A program made the translations under genes and the position numbers. From Escallonia rubra (taxonomy: Eukaryota; Streptophyta; Magnoliopsida; Escalloniales; Escalloniaceae): 64,000 nucleotides of DNA. Positions within the stretch are counted from its first letter, which is position 1, and the number at the start of each line of letters is the position of its first letter. Positions 32,730-45,187 of this stretch are shown here, piece by piece. Below the pieces are notes generated by a model. It had not been told where the DNA came from and searched no databases. It saw nothing but the letters and a program-made list of their open reading frames with translations. Location of the stretch: the NCBI GenBank assembly GCA_033065855.1, contig JAVXUO010003203.1, positions 123,071-187,070 of the forward strand, written 5' to 3'.

Positions 32730-33282
32730 CTAAAAGTGAAGTAAAACAAAAAATCTAAAGTTCGATGCCATAAGAAGATCTTTTCGCAACGTGACATCAC
32801 CTGGAAACAGAATCAGCGGAAAGCACAAAGGGAAACATCGAAGCTCAGAATTCAATGACAACTGAGTGTGGAGTTCGGCCTTTTTAGCTGCCTACAGAGC
32901 TCATCCCCAAGTATAAAGCTCATCTATCCTACCAGGTTGAAACAAATCTATCATTTATTCATAGTTGCATAACAAGCGACACCTAGATGATAATAGACAT
33001 CATTTCTCCGCAATTACAGCGACGATAACAATTTTAGCGAAATACAAGTTAAGATAACACACTATGCATGGCAAACAGAGGCTCCTGTTCGTTTATTCTA
33101 GAATAAATGGTCATTTGTTAAAAAACTATTCTCCACAATGGCCTCCAAAGAATATTAAGAGTTGACAGAGTCTACCAAATGCTTCTGGGTAGCAGGTCAA
33201 AGAAAGTACGGCCTCTTCAACCGATAAAAATGCAAAATTCAACAAACTAGAGAAACAAAGAAGGCAGTCAGTAGTACGGTAC

Positions 33283-33475
33283 CTGTTGAGTTTCGAGGTG
33301 AATGAAGAAGCAATTCAACAAACTATGGTTTCTCGGACAAAACGAGGAAGAAGAGCAGCGAGGACTAGGCGACGACTTGGAAGGCTGACTTCAGAAGGGA
33401 GGAAGGAGGACCAGAGAGACTGTAAATTGTTTGAGAGGGCGAGGAGGAAGCTGAGTTTGTTTGTTTTTTAGTCGT
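33283..33475 (-). other. CNGC20: Putative non-coding 5' UTR exon of the CNGC gene
   Basis: Reading the minus strand, AAACTCAACAG is followed by GTACCG, a good splice donor at 33282. A matching acceptor TTCACTTTTAG ends at 32730, 18 bases before the CNGC start codon, so a 553-bp 5' UTR intron is likely. The upstream limit (transcription start) is not resolved; sequence beyond 33475 turns AT-rich. Supported by splice signals only. Confidence 0.45.
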
Positions 33476-33479
33476 TGTA

Positions 33480-35551
33480 GTACTACTACTTAGTAGTAGT
33501 ACTAGTAGGGGATTATTTATTATTTAACGAAGGGCCTTGCAACTTGGAAACATTATACGAGTAATCAGGAGCCAGGAAAATGCAGAGGAAGAATCATGGG
33601 ACGAGAGATACGCAAACAGACAAAGCCCTGGCATGTACTGTCCGAGTCTTGACTCTCTTTGCTACTGTTCCTTAATCCTAACTATAATAATAATGTTCAG
33701 TTATGCGACCGCAACAACAATTGTGCCACTCGTACTCCCATTTATTTATCTCTTCTTTCTTGTCTCTTGTAATTCAATTTAAATTTAAAATATGAAAAAT
33801 ATGTTTTTTTTTAATAGTCAAACCATGTTTTGTAAAGTAGAAAAAAAGAAGAGAGGAAAAAGAAAAAAAAATAAAACAAAAGTAAAAATCAATTATACAA
33901 AACTGTATCAAACAACCCCTGTTTTGTAAAAAAAAACTCAAAGAGGTTTTGATTTTGTTTTTTGAAAACAAAAATCAAAAACTAAAATGGGTTTCAAACA
34001 CACACCCTAAGTCATTCAAATTTACTACAGACAAGAGCCTACATCTAACAAAGACATTTATACTAAGAGAACATCTGTGACTTTTTACTTCTTGTGAGAC
34101 CCAAAGAAACGCTTTCGGATAACGAACACACGAGCATCATAACAATGTTTTTGTTAATATGTAAATGCTTAAGAGTACCAAGAGCTCACAAAAACCCAAG
34201 GATATTGTGAACAAAAAAGGGGCTAATATAACTCTAAGAGCGGACATAAGGATTCTGTAAATGCAAGATCAAAGAACAAAATTACCATGATGGAACCTAT
34301 GAAATCAGCAATGGAACCAAACAAATGTGATTCAAGAAATACAGGTGATACAGATTTGTGGGAGATAAATGGTAAGATGACTACATAGATAAAAATTGGA
34401 GTTGCATTAACTACAACAAAATATAGTATAAAGGGTGTTTATTTAGGATGCTTACTTAAATGTCATTCTTTTGGTGCATCTTTTTTGGTGCGCCCCTAGT
34501 TTAAAATTTTGTAAAAGTATCATATTTTTCTAGGCATTTTAACATACCTCGCATAATTTTGTAAAAGTATCATATTTTTCCAGGCACTTTAACATACATC
34601 ACATCATAAGGGGCATTTTTCTTGTAAAATAATCCTTTTTTATGTGCATTTACCAAAGCATCATATATTAGTGTCATTATTAAAACACATGCAGCTCTTT
34701 TGAAATATCATGACCGTTAATGTGATCAATCCTTTAAAACGATTAAAACCAACATTTCCAACCCTAAACTACTACTAGACAAAGCATAAGTCTCTCTCTC
34801 TCCCCCCCCCCCCCCCCCTCTCCCTCCTTCCTTCCTTTCTTTTCTGGAATCACCATCTACCACCATATCCAGACTAAATAACACCTTCTACCGGCATCAT
34901 AACATCACCGCCCATGATCATTCACATCGCCCGTCCATGATCATTCACATCGCCCGTCTACTATATGAAGTATCTCATTTTCTTTCTTCCCTTTCCTTAA
35001 CGTGTTTCCACCCTAAAATCTATTACCCCGTAACCTGAAAGTGAAGGCAAATGCTACTGATGCAATGGCTGATAGAGGTGGACAGCGAACAGGACTTCAT
35101 CTTCATCTATGTTGGCGGCAAGGGCACCATTGATGGTGTACTCTAAACGAGAGAAAATTCAAAGTCAAGAGGTGGGCACATGCCCTCATGTGCCCATTGC
35201 TGGCCCTGCCTCTACATGAAGGTAACTCAGCAGGACGGAACTATCAATTATGCCAAAGGTAAAATCTGGTTTTCAACCAACGTGTCATTCGTGTTACCAT
35301 GACTATGCTTCTAGACCTTTTAAGATGCTCAGAGACCTCGCACGACTCACATTATTGCAAAATCTTGACCCAGGTTATCAAGGATACGACTCACAGCTGC
35401 ATAAGGAAAAGAGCTATGCACCCGAACTTGGCATCCCATCAGGACACTAAGTCCCACTATGAATCCACATCATGACTCTAAGTCCCACTCAAAAAGGGAC
35501 TATTAAAGGCTATTTCCCTTAACGTAGTCGGCCTGAGTCAGTCTATCTGTA
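33480..35551. other. Region upstream of CNGC, no gene recognised
   Basis: AT-rich, with a direct repeat of about 54 bp (AATTTTGTAAAAGTATCAT near 34505 and 34555), a poly-C run at 34803-34818, and a doubled ATGATCATTCACATCGCCC unit at 34915-34955. The CNGC promoter should lie at its left end. Confidence 0.5.
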
Positions 35552-37382
35552 TCTATACTACATATAAAAGTGTGAATAAATGAAAATTATTTTTTCGATC
35601 ACAATACCCTTCTTAAAATTAAAAATTACTCCATTGTAGTTCAAAACACAATTAATATATGGATGTATGTTCAATGTCATTAATATGCCTAGAATTTAAA
35701 GTTTTCTAATAAACTTACTTTTTTCACTGCTTATAAATACTACAAGTAGTACATAGATTTTCTCTCATTTTTTATAAAACTTATCATTAATAAAATTGAT
35801 GTATGCTCATTGTCATTCACAACTTGATGCTTTATATAGATTAGGACATGCAAGACCTTGATGATGATAACATCTTATGACATAAGTATAGCAACTAACT
35901 TTTCTCAAATGACCATCAGATTATTCTTAAGATGGAGAAATTTTACTCTCCTATTGTTTTATGGAATTGGTTTAGCCTTTTACTTAGGCAGCAAAAAGTT
36001 AATAATATGGTTTAAGAAAGAAAAAAAGATTAAGAAACTAGACATGCTTACTTTTTTTCTTTAGGTTTCCTATATTTAACTTTATGACGTGATATCATAT
36101 TTGTGTGTCTATGTACATATTCTTTCATATATGTGTGTGTGTGTGTGTTATTAAACTAATTTCAACAGTACGAGTGACTGGATTTCCTATTTATTTGTGT
36201 TATCTTTTAGTGGTGCATCTTTCGATAACAAAAATGACATTTACCACCGTATCAACAAGAGTGTAAAGGATTCATCACTTGCCCATAACGAGTGACATGA
36301 GCAGTTGAAAAAATATCACTAAACCATTCTAGGGGACAAATTACAATAACGGGATTGGAATTGACTGACGACATGGTTGTTGTTTAGTTCGCAGCGCCTA
36401 ATCCTTATTTGGCATTCTTTTTATAATTGAATACGAAGCAATTGGATGTCCCCTTTTTCGTTAAGAAGGAAATCCCTAATAGCAATAGCAATTCTAGAAA
36501 GTGGTCGTGTATTCGCAAATAGATAGGCATTTTCTATGTTTTGTGGGTCAGAAGTTACCCGAAGGGTCTGCCATTTTACCAAACAAGCTAGGAGAGAATG
36601 TTGATTTAGATGTAGTTGAACAGTGGAATTTGCTCTATCTTTCATCCCCTTTAGTATATATCATTTTATTGCAGTGATTCTTGAAGAATAAATGTGTTAG
36701 ATCCTAATCTTCTAGTAGCATTTTTCTCAAGCTAAATATGAACAATATTTTAGGAAATAAGGTGACTAAGGACGACTGTGATACATTCACGACAACTATT
36801 GTATTCATTAAGTTGCATTATCGAATAGATATAAATAGCAGAAATGAGTAAAAACTGATTGAAAGCTAGAGTAAAAAAAAAAAGCCGGCTATGTGGATGA
36901 TGGCATAGTGTTAAATATTGCTTTGTTGATTACTAAATATTAAACCTTTTAGTTTAGACTAAATGCATCGATTGAAAACTATAATACAGTGCAAAGCATT
37001 TCCTCCATGAAAGGATAGGCAGTTTAACTATTTCGCCCGGCTACTCCTCCTTTACTAAAGTAACTGTTTTTACTTCAAAAGAATTGAGGGTATCAAATTG
37101 GCGTACACCTTTTTACGTTTTGCAGAAGTTGTGATAGATAAAGGTGGTTGAGAGACTATTAACATCCTTTAGATGAATTCATAACATTTCAGAGCAACCT
37201 TTATGCATATACATTTCAATTTCAACTTGCACTTTTGACTTTACTTAAATTAACATATGTACTTGTACCACAAGAATTGATTTTCATAGTCTAGGGAATA
37301 CATGGAGTTATGACTTTTCTATATCATAATCTCAAATTGTCACATGTTAATGTACTCGTGCATTGCACATGCATCCTCCTAG
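35552..37382 (+). mobile_element. Non-autonomous Helitron (candidate)
   Basis: The 5' end TCTATACTACATATAAAAG follows an A. The 3' end is CTAG followed by T, with a short palindrome GTGCATTGCAC at 37358-37368, about 14 bases before the end. A TC start, CTRR end, near-terminal hairpin and insertion between A and T are the hallmarks of plant Helitrons. No Rep/helicase ORF is present in the 1.83 kb, so it would be non-autonomous. The hairpin stem is short, which limits certainty. Confidence 0.65.
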
Positions 37383-40300
37383 TAGATATAAAATAATGAA
37401 AACTACAAAGTATGAACTCTTGTTCTCGTACGAAAGCTCGTACTTATTTTGATTTATCTCATACCTGTTCTAACTTAAGCATGTAACTAATTCACCCAAT
37501 TTCTGCTCTTATAGGTGCTCTGATCCTTTGCCTAGACTTATTAGATACAAATGATAAAAAGTACATAGAAAAAGAAAATGAGTTTATCATAAAAATTCAG
37601 GTCAAAAGGTAAGTAGTAGTAGAAATGGAGTAAAATATCGATGGTCGTATATTGGACGAAATGGTTGGAATAATGGAGATGAAGAATAAGTTTCAATTGT
37701 TGTGGGAGGAGCGGTTATGTAAAATTTTCAACAATGACATTGATTAACTCTTTTAAAATTTGAAGTACGTGGTTTAGCCCACGTAACACTTGCCATTGAG
37801 ACAAGAACTACCATTCAACAGCTCAACCACATACACACAGTAAACCATACATGCGTCTTCCACCGCCCTACCATGCGTTAGCGTTCGTGGGGTGGATGTC
37901 AGTCTCCAGTGTACTCTAATAGTATGTTAGCTGATTTATTATTGGGTTTGAGGTCTCATGTGGGTCGTAGAACTTAGCTAGCAACAGATCGTGAGGTTAG
38001 GGCCCATAGTGATGTTTCTTCCGGCGATAATCACGGCTGATCGGCCAGCCATCCACCATCAGAAAAGGTCAATCGATGGCGGCGACACAGAGAGCTAGAT
38101 CTAAGGACCGGCTTCACGAAGGTCGAGCTTGATTTGAAGTTATCAACGCAACAAGGTATCAACTGCCGGATCTGTTGATCGATGACGTTAGCAAATACTG
38201 ATTGAGCTGCACCTCTCTAACCGTAATAGTGCAGATCGGATACTCTAGAATTTTTTGGAGCTAGTAACCCCTTAATAGAGTCGCCAAAATTCTCGGTGTT
38301 GGTCGTCGAAACAGTCGCCTACGGTCGCCATACTAGTCGTCGGCGACTGCTTGACTTTTTGTTAACGTTTGGACGAACTGCAATGATGTGAACCTCTTAT
38401 TGCCATAGCTGCTGCCGATAGTTACTAGAAAAGTTATAGACGATGCCGGAATCGTCGCTAGAATTTTGGTTAGAAATACAGTGGCCCGAGTCTACACTAC
38501 TGGTCGTTCCTTACCAATGATCTTTGCCCCGGAACATTAGAGTCTATGGCATAGGTAATTGTATGTCTCAATTTGTTCCACATAACACCTCATATAAGTT
38601 GACAAGCATTGATTTGAGTTGACATTTCATTCTTTTCCTTTAGCTAACTCCGTTTGAACCGCAATTGTCTTTGAGCCTTGTTTCTTCCTCAGACATCATT
38701 TTAAAATTAGATATGGCTTGTTCCACTTCTAGACACGGGCTTTTTAATTTGCTTGGTTAGCCTGATATTTACTATTGTACTTGGATCGGGATCCTATTTG
38801 TGTGCTGTCGGGAACAACATCGACAGGTTGATTTGAGTGTCATGAACTTTTCCTTGACTTTTGTTTTTAATTCCTCATTGACTGAAATAACGTCGGGTTT
38901 TTGTAATTCTTGCTTTGATAGCTTCACCTTCTCCAAAGAGGTAGAATAGTGTTTTGTGGTCATGTTATGGGGTGGGTTCTGAGGAGCGGAGGGGGTGGCG
39001 GTGGTTTGTTTGGACAGGTTTGGCCTCGTCTTAATTTCTCAGTCATTACTAGGGTTTGTAAGTTTCGAGCTTGGATCGTTTGTGTCTTAGTGCTGGTAAT
39101 CTCCCTGCGGCTCTTTCCGGATCACGTTTCCTTATAAGTACCTGCCTTTTTCTATATTAGGTGTCGTCTTTTTAAGTGTAAATTTGAGCTTGGGTTACGT
39201 AGTGTTTGCCTATTTGATCCAAGATGGCGCATCTACAAGTAATCAAATATATTCTTAAGGTTTTTCCAGCTTGCTTCAAGAATTATATATCGCATTCCTA
39301 TTAGTTAACTACGGGCTTTAAATGCAAAACTGGGATGAACTGTGAGCTTCGAATAAATATCTGAAAGGGTTTCAAGTGTCTTCTAACGAGTGAATTTTGA
39401 AGATGGGATTGCTGAGATACAAGATATCCAATCGACGGACTCTGGAATATACATGGGATTGCTTACATTTATGTTGTTTTAAATTCTCGTTGTTGTAATA
39501 GGTAAAAAAAAAAAAGAATGATATTTTTTGCTATGTATTATGGATCCATCTGGGTGAGTTATCCAGATGTTACATTTGATCTTGTAGTGTAGCTTAGATT
39601 TTGGCAACTTAAAGCCAATAGTTTTAGTCTTGTTGGGTTTTGGATAGTGGGTGTGTTTCTTTTTGTGAAGCCACCTCTGAGACAACTTGCTCTTGTGATT
39701 AACTCTTTGTTATTGAAATGCATTCTATAGAGTACATCAAAAAAAATTGAAGTAGGTATATTATGAAGAAGTATAGTTAAAATTTCTTAAAGGTAACTGT
39801 AAAGGTGCTAATCTTTTATAAGACTTATAAAGGTAACACCTCTTTGGTGACATAACTTCCTATCTAGAATTATGAACTTCACATTCTACGAAACTTTTTA
39901 AAAAGTGACAAAAAAATAAAAAATTCTAAATGTAAATAACTACCTATAAGGGCATGTTTGGTTTTCACATTTCATATTACTTGAAAATATAGATAAAATA
40001 AATGCTAAAAGTCAAGCCCAATGTAGAAAGATATAATTATTGTTGTATAAGTGTGTGCTGCACTAACTAGTTGACAATGATATACAGAACACATTTTAAG
40101 TGATTTAACCAACAAGAAAATGGTTTAGGATGGGTCCAGGAACCATTTATACTCAACCCCTCCAACCCGCGACCATACCCACAACTAAACCCAACTGATC
40201 CACCTATTTTTATGTACCTGTTAAGACCGAAAAATTCTAGAAGGTAGAGAGATCGTTGATGAATTGAAATTAGGCAGCATAATGTTCACGAGGAATCTTG

Positions 40301-41329
40301 AAGTTCAAGTCAATTTACACCCCCCTTCACCAAGCAATCCTCGTATAGAGATCCATTTGACTTAAGTACGTAGAAACTCAGAGAAAATTCAAAGAAAACC
40401 TCATAAACAACAACAGATCAGACATTAGATCTTGCACCAGGTTCAAAAAGCATTTCATTTTTACTATTTTCTCATCTTTCCTTTTCCAAGTAAAGGGGCG
40501 GAACCTCTTCAAACTCATTATTGTTGTTAAACTCTTGAAAGCTAGGTAATCCATTGATTTTGGTTGCAAATATATTGGCTATTCGAAATGATTTTTGAAG
40601 AAATTTCGATGGTAATTTCCTAGCCGGCTTGAGTTCTTAGTAACCTTATAAGTGTTTCATTTATGTGCAAAACCTAGCGATTTGATCGGGTTATGCTGTT
40701 AATTTATAGTGAGTTTATTCATCTTGATTGAAAATTTATGTTGCTAAGACGATGCACAGTGCCACCAATTGCTTCACTATTTGTTGGTTTTGTGATAATT
40801 TTATGATTTATGTGGTTTCCCAACCACGACAAACATTGAGTACAATAGCATATTGACGTAGAAAGCGCACACACGTATACTGCATGTTTTTAAGTTACAG
40901 AACACAGCTACATTCAAATTGATGCTACATATATCCAAGCATAAAATCTGCCTTTAATTTTAAGGCTTCTATTATGTTCTAGGTATGATTCTTAGTCTCC
41001 ATATTGATACATATTGTATGTTAAGTCAATCAGAACCGAAAGCATATTGCATATTGTAATCGATCAAGAAGTCTCAATCATTTTCTGCTTGTTTATTAAG
41101 TGTACAATTATTATATTGATTGAACTTTTATTTCCTGATGGCTGCTTGATACTGGTTGTATATGTTTTTATAATTCGGCATTTTGCTTCCTAGAATAAAT
41201 TGCAAAGGAAACAGTTCAGGAATTTCTTGAACGTGGCTAAGCTATGTGAATCTAATATTTTAGGCATAAAAAATTGGCGGAGGTAAATTTTGATAGCAAG
41301 TATGCTGAAGCAAGAAAAAGGTCCAATGT
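37383..41329. other. Intergenic DNA, no feature recognised
   Basis: About 3.9 kb of AT-rich sequence with only short, unremarkable ORFs on both strands. I see no domain, RNA gene or TSD-flanked element. Confidence 0.5.
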
Positions 41330-41854
41330 TATGCTTTCAAGTTGACTAGTCTTGGAAGTTCTATATTTTCATGTATCAGGAAACTGGAGAAATCAGTTGG
41401 ATTGTAGCCCTTACTGTTAGGAAATAAAACTATGGCATGATCTGTATACTTAGTTAACAAAGGAAGGCCACCTCCTTTGATTTCTTCGTTGTGAAGAAGT
41501 CTTGTTCGTTTAACTGGATTTGCACCTTCATATGTTTTCAGTAGAATACTCCAAGCATCCTTTGTGGTTTTGGCATGAAATACTTTTTCAAGAACTGGCA
41601 CCTCAACTGACTAACATATCAAGAATAAGGCCTTTTCATTGACGAAATGATCACATAGTTGTTGTTGTTTTTCTTCATCTGACGGCTTGTCTTTTTCAAC
41701 AAAGCCTTTCTCGAGAATTTCTCCATAACCACCTCTAAAGCATAACTCGATCAAATGTTTTCACATCGGGAAATTATCTTTCCCCATCAAACTTGAAGAT
41801 TGTTGATTGCACCTGTTGAATTTGTTGAACTCTAGTTGTTGAACTTGAAGCCAT
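41330..41854 (-). pseudogene. Ty1/copia gag N-terminus
   Basis: The minus-strand ATG at 41854 opens MASSSTTRVQQIQQ, then KHLIELCFRGGYGEI, KPSDEEKQQLCDHF and, after a stop, KVFHAKTTKDAWSILLKTYE. This is the DUF4219/UBN2-type gag of copia elements. The homology ends near 41330 with the rest of gag and pol absent. Its leader, primer site and 5' LTR lie at 43608-43782, separated from it by a solo LTR insertion. Confidence 0.75.
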
Positions 41855-41867
41855 CTTGTAAAATCTG

Positions 41868-43607
41868 TGTCACGCCCCCAACCCGGAGGCGGACCTACAC
41901 ATACTATTTCAAAATATTCCTGCTTACGAAAAATATAATATCTAAAATATTTTGCAAAAACATAACCTCAACGAAGTAATTAGAGCTCTAAACATATCCC
42001 AATCAAAAGCTAGCATTCACGATCAATGTCTAATAAATGCAGCGGAAGTCTGATAACAATAGTCACTACCAAACTTTGGGATTCTCAGAAGTCACTTATC
42101 AAAACTATACAACTATCTTATTTTCAAGTCACTAAAGCGAGTCTAAAATTAAAGAACAACTCCAAGCTCATGCATACGGCTACCTCCTTTACCGTTGTCT
42201 TAGTTCAATTACCTGAAATGGGAGAAGATGGGGGGTGAGCACAAAGCTCAGTAAAGATCACACGCACACACCCACGAAGTACAATGCAGATATCCAATAA
42301 TACGTAGCTGAGTAAAACGAAACAAATGAAAACTAAAGTGCAGAGACGATAATTAAGCCTGGCATGACAAATCTCATTTCGGAGTATTAACCCATCAAAG
42401 GTCGAATCAAAGTCAAAGTCAAAGGAACACATTTGAATAATTGAACTAATTATCAAATACGATATAATCACGTAATACGTGACTGTAAAGCACGTTAACC
42501 TAATTACGTGAAAGTTTTAAGTTCAAAGTTTGCATACCGGTAGCAATTGTCATATCATGTCATGGCATCACATTAACCTAAGCACGTGAAGGTTCTAAGC
42601 ATTAGTTCAATTCAAAGGGTCCGATGGACATCAAAGAATCTCAAAGCAATAGAAGTCACAGAGTATCAAAACTTTGAATTTAAAAAAGAATGACTAAACG
42701 ATTTACGAAATTATCCAAATTTAGACTCAAATCGAAGAAGACGAAATAACGAGTTCAACGGAAGTCGAATCACTTGAATCTGGGTTCGTATGATCACAGA
42801 ATTTTGAAATAACGAAATATGGACAAAAATTTAACAAAATATGTGCACCACTTGAAATTTGACAAGTGGCAAAACCACTCTTTACAATCGCACAGCCGTC
42901 TCCTCTCCTAAAAGAAGCTGAAAGTTTCTTTACGTAATGATGATGATGATGATGATTGGCAATTGCTTAAAGCTCCTTTAAGTAATAATGGTGATTGGGC
43001 AACAGTAGCCGCAGAGAGGAAAAACAAGAGCCGAACAGTTAAAAAAAAAGGAAGAGGCGATAACTTGAAATGGTAAGCATCACAACAAACTAATAATGAC
43101 AATTTTAATGAAGGATAAATTTATTGTTCACCAAAAATCAGAGAAACGAAATCAATCAATGGCATAACGATAATAAAGCGGATATGTACATGAAACCCTT
43201 ACCTCAATTCACTCTAAGAGATTCGCAAAGTTGCGTAAGCTTCCGAAAATTTTAAACCTAAATAATAAAATCAACCACTAACATGAAAATCTTCAAATTA
43301 TAATCTATATTGATTCAAATCCTCCTTTTAATCGAAGTGGGTTCAGAATTACTTACCAATTGTGAGTAGAAATTGCAATCCTCAAAAACCCTAATTTTCT
43401 CTTTCTTCTATCTCTCTGAAGACCAAACTCAATTTATCGATAGAAACAAACTAATCAGTCTTTTTATTTCTCTGAACTTGATAAATTACTCAAAAGACCC
43501 CTAAGAATGTATTACTATTTGAAATTACTATCAAAGGTTACTAAAATCACGAAGGTAGCCCCCAAAAATAATAAAATAATTTGTTATAGATTATTTGGGG
43601 TCTTACA
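41868..43607. repeat. Solo LTR (chromovirus-like) with perfect TSD
   Basis: 1,740 bp from TGTCACGCCCCC to GGGGTCTTACA. It is flanked by the identical 5-bp ATCTG (41863-41867 and 43608-43612). TG...CA termini, 5-bp duplication and no internal coding sequence define a solo LTR formed by recombination between two LTRs. TGTAAGACCCC / GGGGGCGTGACA termini on the minus strand fit plant Ty3/gypsy LTRs, so true orientation may be minus. It sits in the leader of the copia element, between primer site and gag. Confidence 0.85.
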
Positions 43608-43611
43608 ATCT

Positions 43612-43625
43612 GGCTCTTGATACCA
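43612..43625 (-). other. Copia primer-binding site
   Basis: The minus strand reads TGGTATCAAGAGCC, close to the initiator tRNA(Met) complement (TGGTATCAGAGC) used by copia. It lies two bases from the LTR end. Confidence 0.75.
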
Positions 43626-43627
43626 AT

Positions 43628-43782
43628 TGTTGGCAATAAAATAAATTACCCCAAGAAGAAATAGATTTTAATAACTCAAAACAAATACTCAATTTATTAA
43701 TTTGTTAACTCACAAAGTATAAAACTTTGCCTCACACTCATAGCTCGTAGGAGCCTTTTTATATTTTTAAACTCTTGTCACA
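43628..43782 (-). repeat. Copia 5' LTR (minus orientation)
   Basis: 155 bp; on the minus strand it starts TGTGACAAG and ends TTGCCAACA, with a TATA-like ATATAAAAAGGC near 43755. It is followed by the primer site and, beyond the solo LTR, by gag. Confidence 0.65.
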
Positions 43783-43909
43783 ATTGTTGGGACCAGGTCC
43801 TTTTTTATAAGCAAATGAGAGGCGGTGGAGAGGCAACCGACCTCACTGCTAAGACCTTGCAAGGTTTAAAAGGGGCAGTTTGAGCTAAGGGAGCAAGGCA
43901 AAGAAGAAA

Positions 43910-44440
43910 ATGATCGTGATTATTTTTTCACGAATAGAAAAGCTCAAGATGAAAATTAATGGTCATGAAATAACAGTGAAAGATGTCATGGAGAAGATCA
44001 TGCATACAATGTCAAGTCGATTCGATTATGTGTGATAGCTATTGAAGAATCCAAAGATCCTAACACTATGACTCTGAATGATCTACTGGCCTCTTGGAAT
44101 CACATGAGATATGGATCAATGAAAGGTCACAAAACTCAATGGAGCAAGCATTAAAAGCCCAAGTAAATTTGAGGAATGAAAAGGAGAATACTACAAGTCG
44201 AACGGAGCAAAATCAACAAGGCATAAACTTCAGAGACAGAGGAGGCAAGAATTTCATAATCACTGTCAGGCGAGGAGCACGAGGTAATATATCTTCTCAG
44301 AATAAATCAAATATTTAGTGTTATAAATGCAAAAGAGCATGGTCACTATCAATCTGAATGCAAGTTTGCATATTCAGTGTCATAACTGCAAAAAGTATGG
44401 CCATTATAGTAGAGAGTGTTGTGTTAAAAGAGTAGAAAAC
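43910..44440 (+). pseudogene. Ty1/copia gag fragment with CCHC knuckles
   Basis: Plus-strand translation gives FFTRIEKLKMKINGHE, VMEKIMHTMSSRFDYV, a stop, IAIEESKDPNTMTLNDLL, then a linker. Two knuckle-like motifs follow: a broken CYKCKRAW and an intact CHNCKKYGHYSREC near 44380-44425. This is the C-terminal half of a copia gag in the opposite orientation to the fragment at 41.3-41.9 kb. Neither LTR nor pol adjoins it. Confidence 0.7.
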
Positions 44441-44461
44441 AGACAATCACGCTAGAGTAAC

Positions 44462-44650
44462 ACATAATGATAGTCCATAAACCTTATTGTTGGCTTAGGA
44501 CTGATCTTTCCTATCACATCTATTCCCTAAACTGAAAAGGGCGAAGGGATGTCAAGTTGTATAACTCTCGAGGAGGGAGAAGTGTCAAATTGGCATAAAC
44601 TTGGCATTATGGCACCTTTTGACATGCTTGACATACTTGACATTACACCA
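44462..44650 (-). pseudogene. Tat integrase scrap
   Basis: The minus strand reads HVKRCHN, CQVYANLTLLPPRELYN and, after a shift, GIDVIGKISPKP. These are the zinc-binding end and core start of a Tat integrase. It has the orientation of element C and could be its displaced 3' part, but about 2.5 kb of unrelated DNA intervenes. Confidence 0.6.
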
Positions 44651-45178
44651 TCTAAATCGCACACTGACTCATAATTATACACAAATCAGGCACATAAACA
44701 CACCCAAAACTCGCACACTCATGAACACAAACACATACTTCACGCACCAAAACACACACAAATTCTCGACAACACACTGTGACCTCACCACCTTACCAAA
44801 TTTCCTCCTGAACTCACATTAACACCACCATACCACACACAATCCACATAATTCCCTCACTACATACCGAAATGCACATTGAACACATGGAATTTTCACA
44901 CACATGTATTGAAATTACACACCAAATGCAAAAAAATAATCACACTAAAGAAATAGGGAATTACCCTTGAAAATTCTTCTCCATTTCTTTCTTTTTTTCT
45001 TCCTTCTTTTCCATCTGTTTCCTTCTTCCTTGAAGCTCTGTTGCTCTTTTTTTTTCTTGGTTCTCGGTTACTATTTTTGTTCTTGTTTCATGTTTTCCTC
45101 AAATTCTATTTTCCTCCCCAAAAATTTCTTTTTCTATTTTTTTATTCTCTTAAGACTTATGCCCCCATTTGTTTATAA
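44651..45178. other. CA-rich and T-rich spacer
   Basis: Many CACACA words (44660-44900), then T-rich sequence. No gene recognised. Confidence 0.5.
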
Positions 45179-45187
45179 TATAATTTT

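Noticed and set aside
33790-34012. Possible MITE with GGGTGTGTGTTTGAAA-type end
   Set aside because: Only one plausible end is visible and no target duplication was found.
34803-34818. Poly-C run, together with the one near 23678
   Set aside because: Simple homopolymers that may be assembly or sequencing artefacts; no biological claim is justified.
38949-39137. A 62-codon ORF with a Gly run and hydrophobic tail
   Set aside because: Isolated, short, with no family resemblance or neighbouring exon; probably chance.
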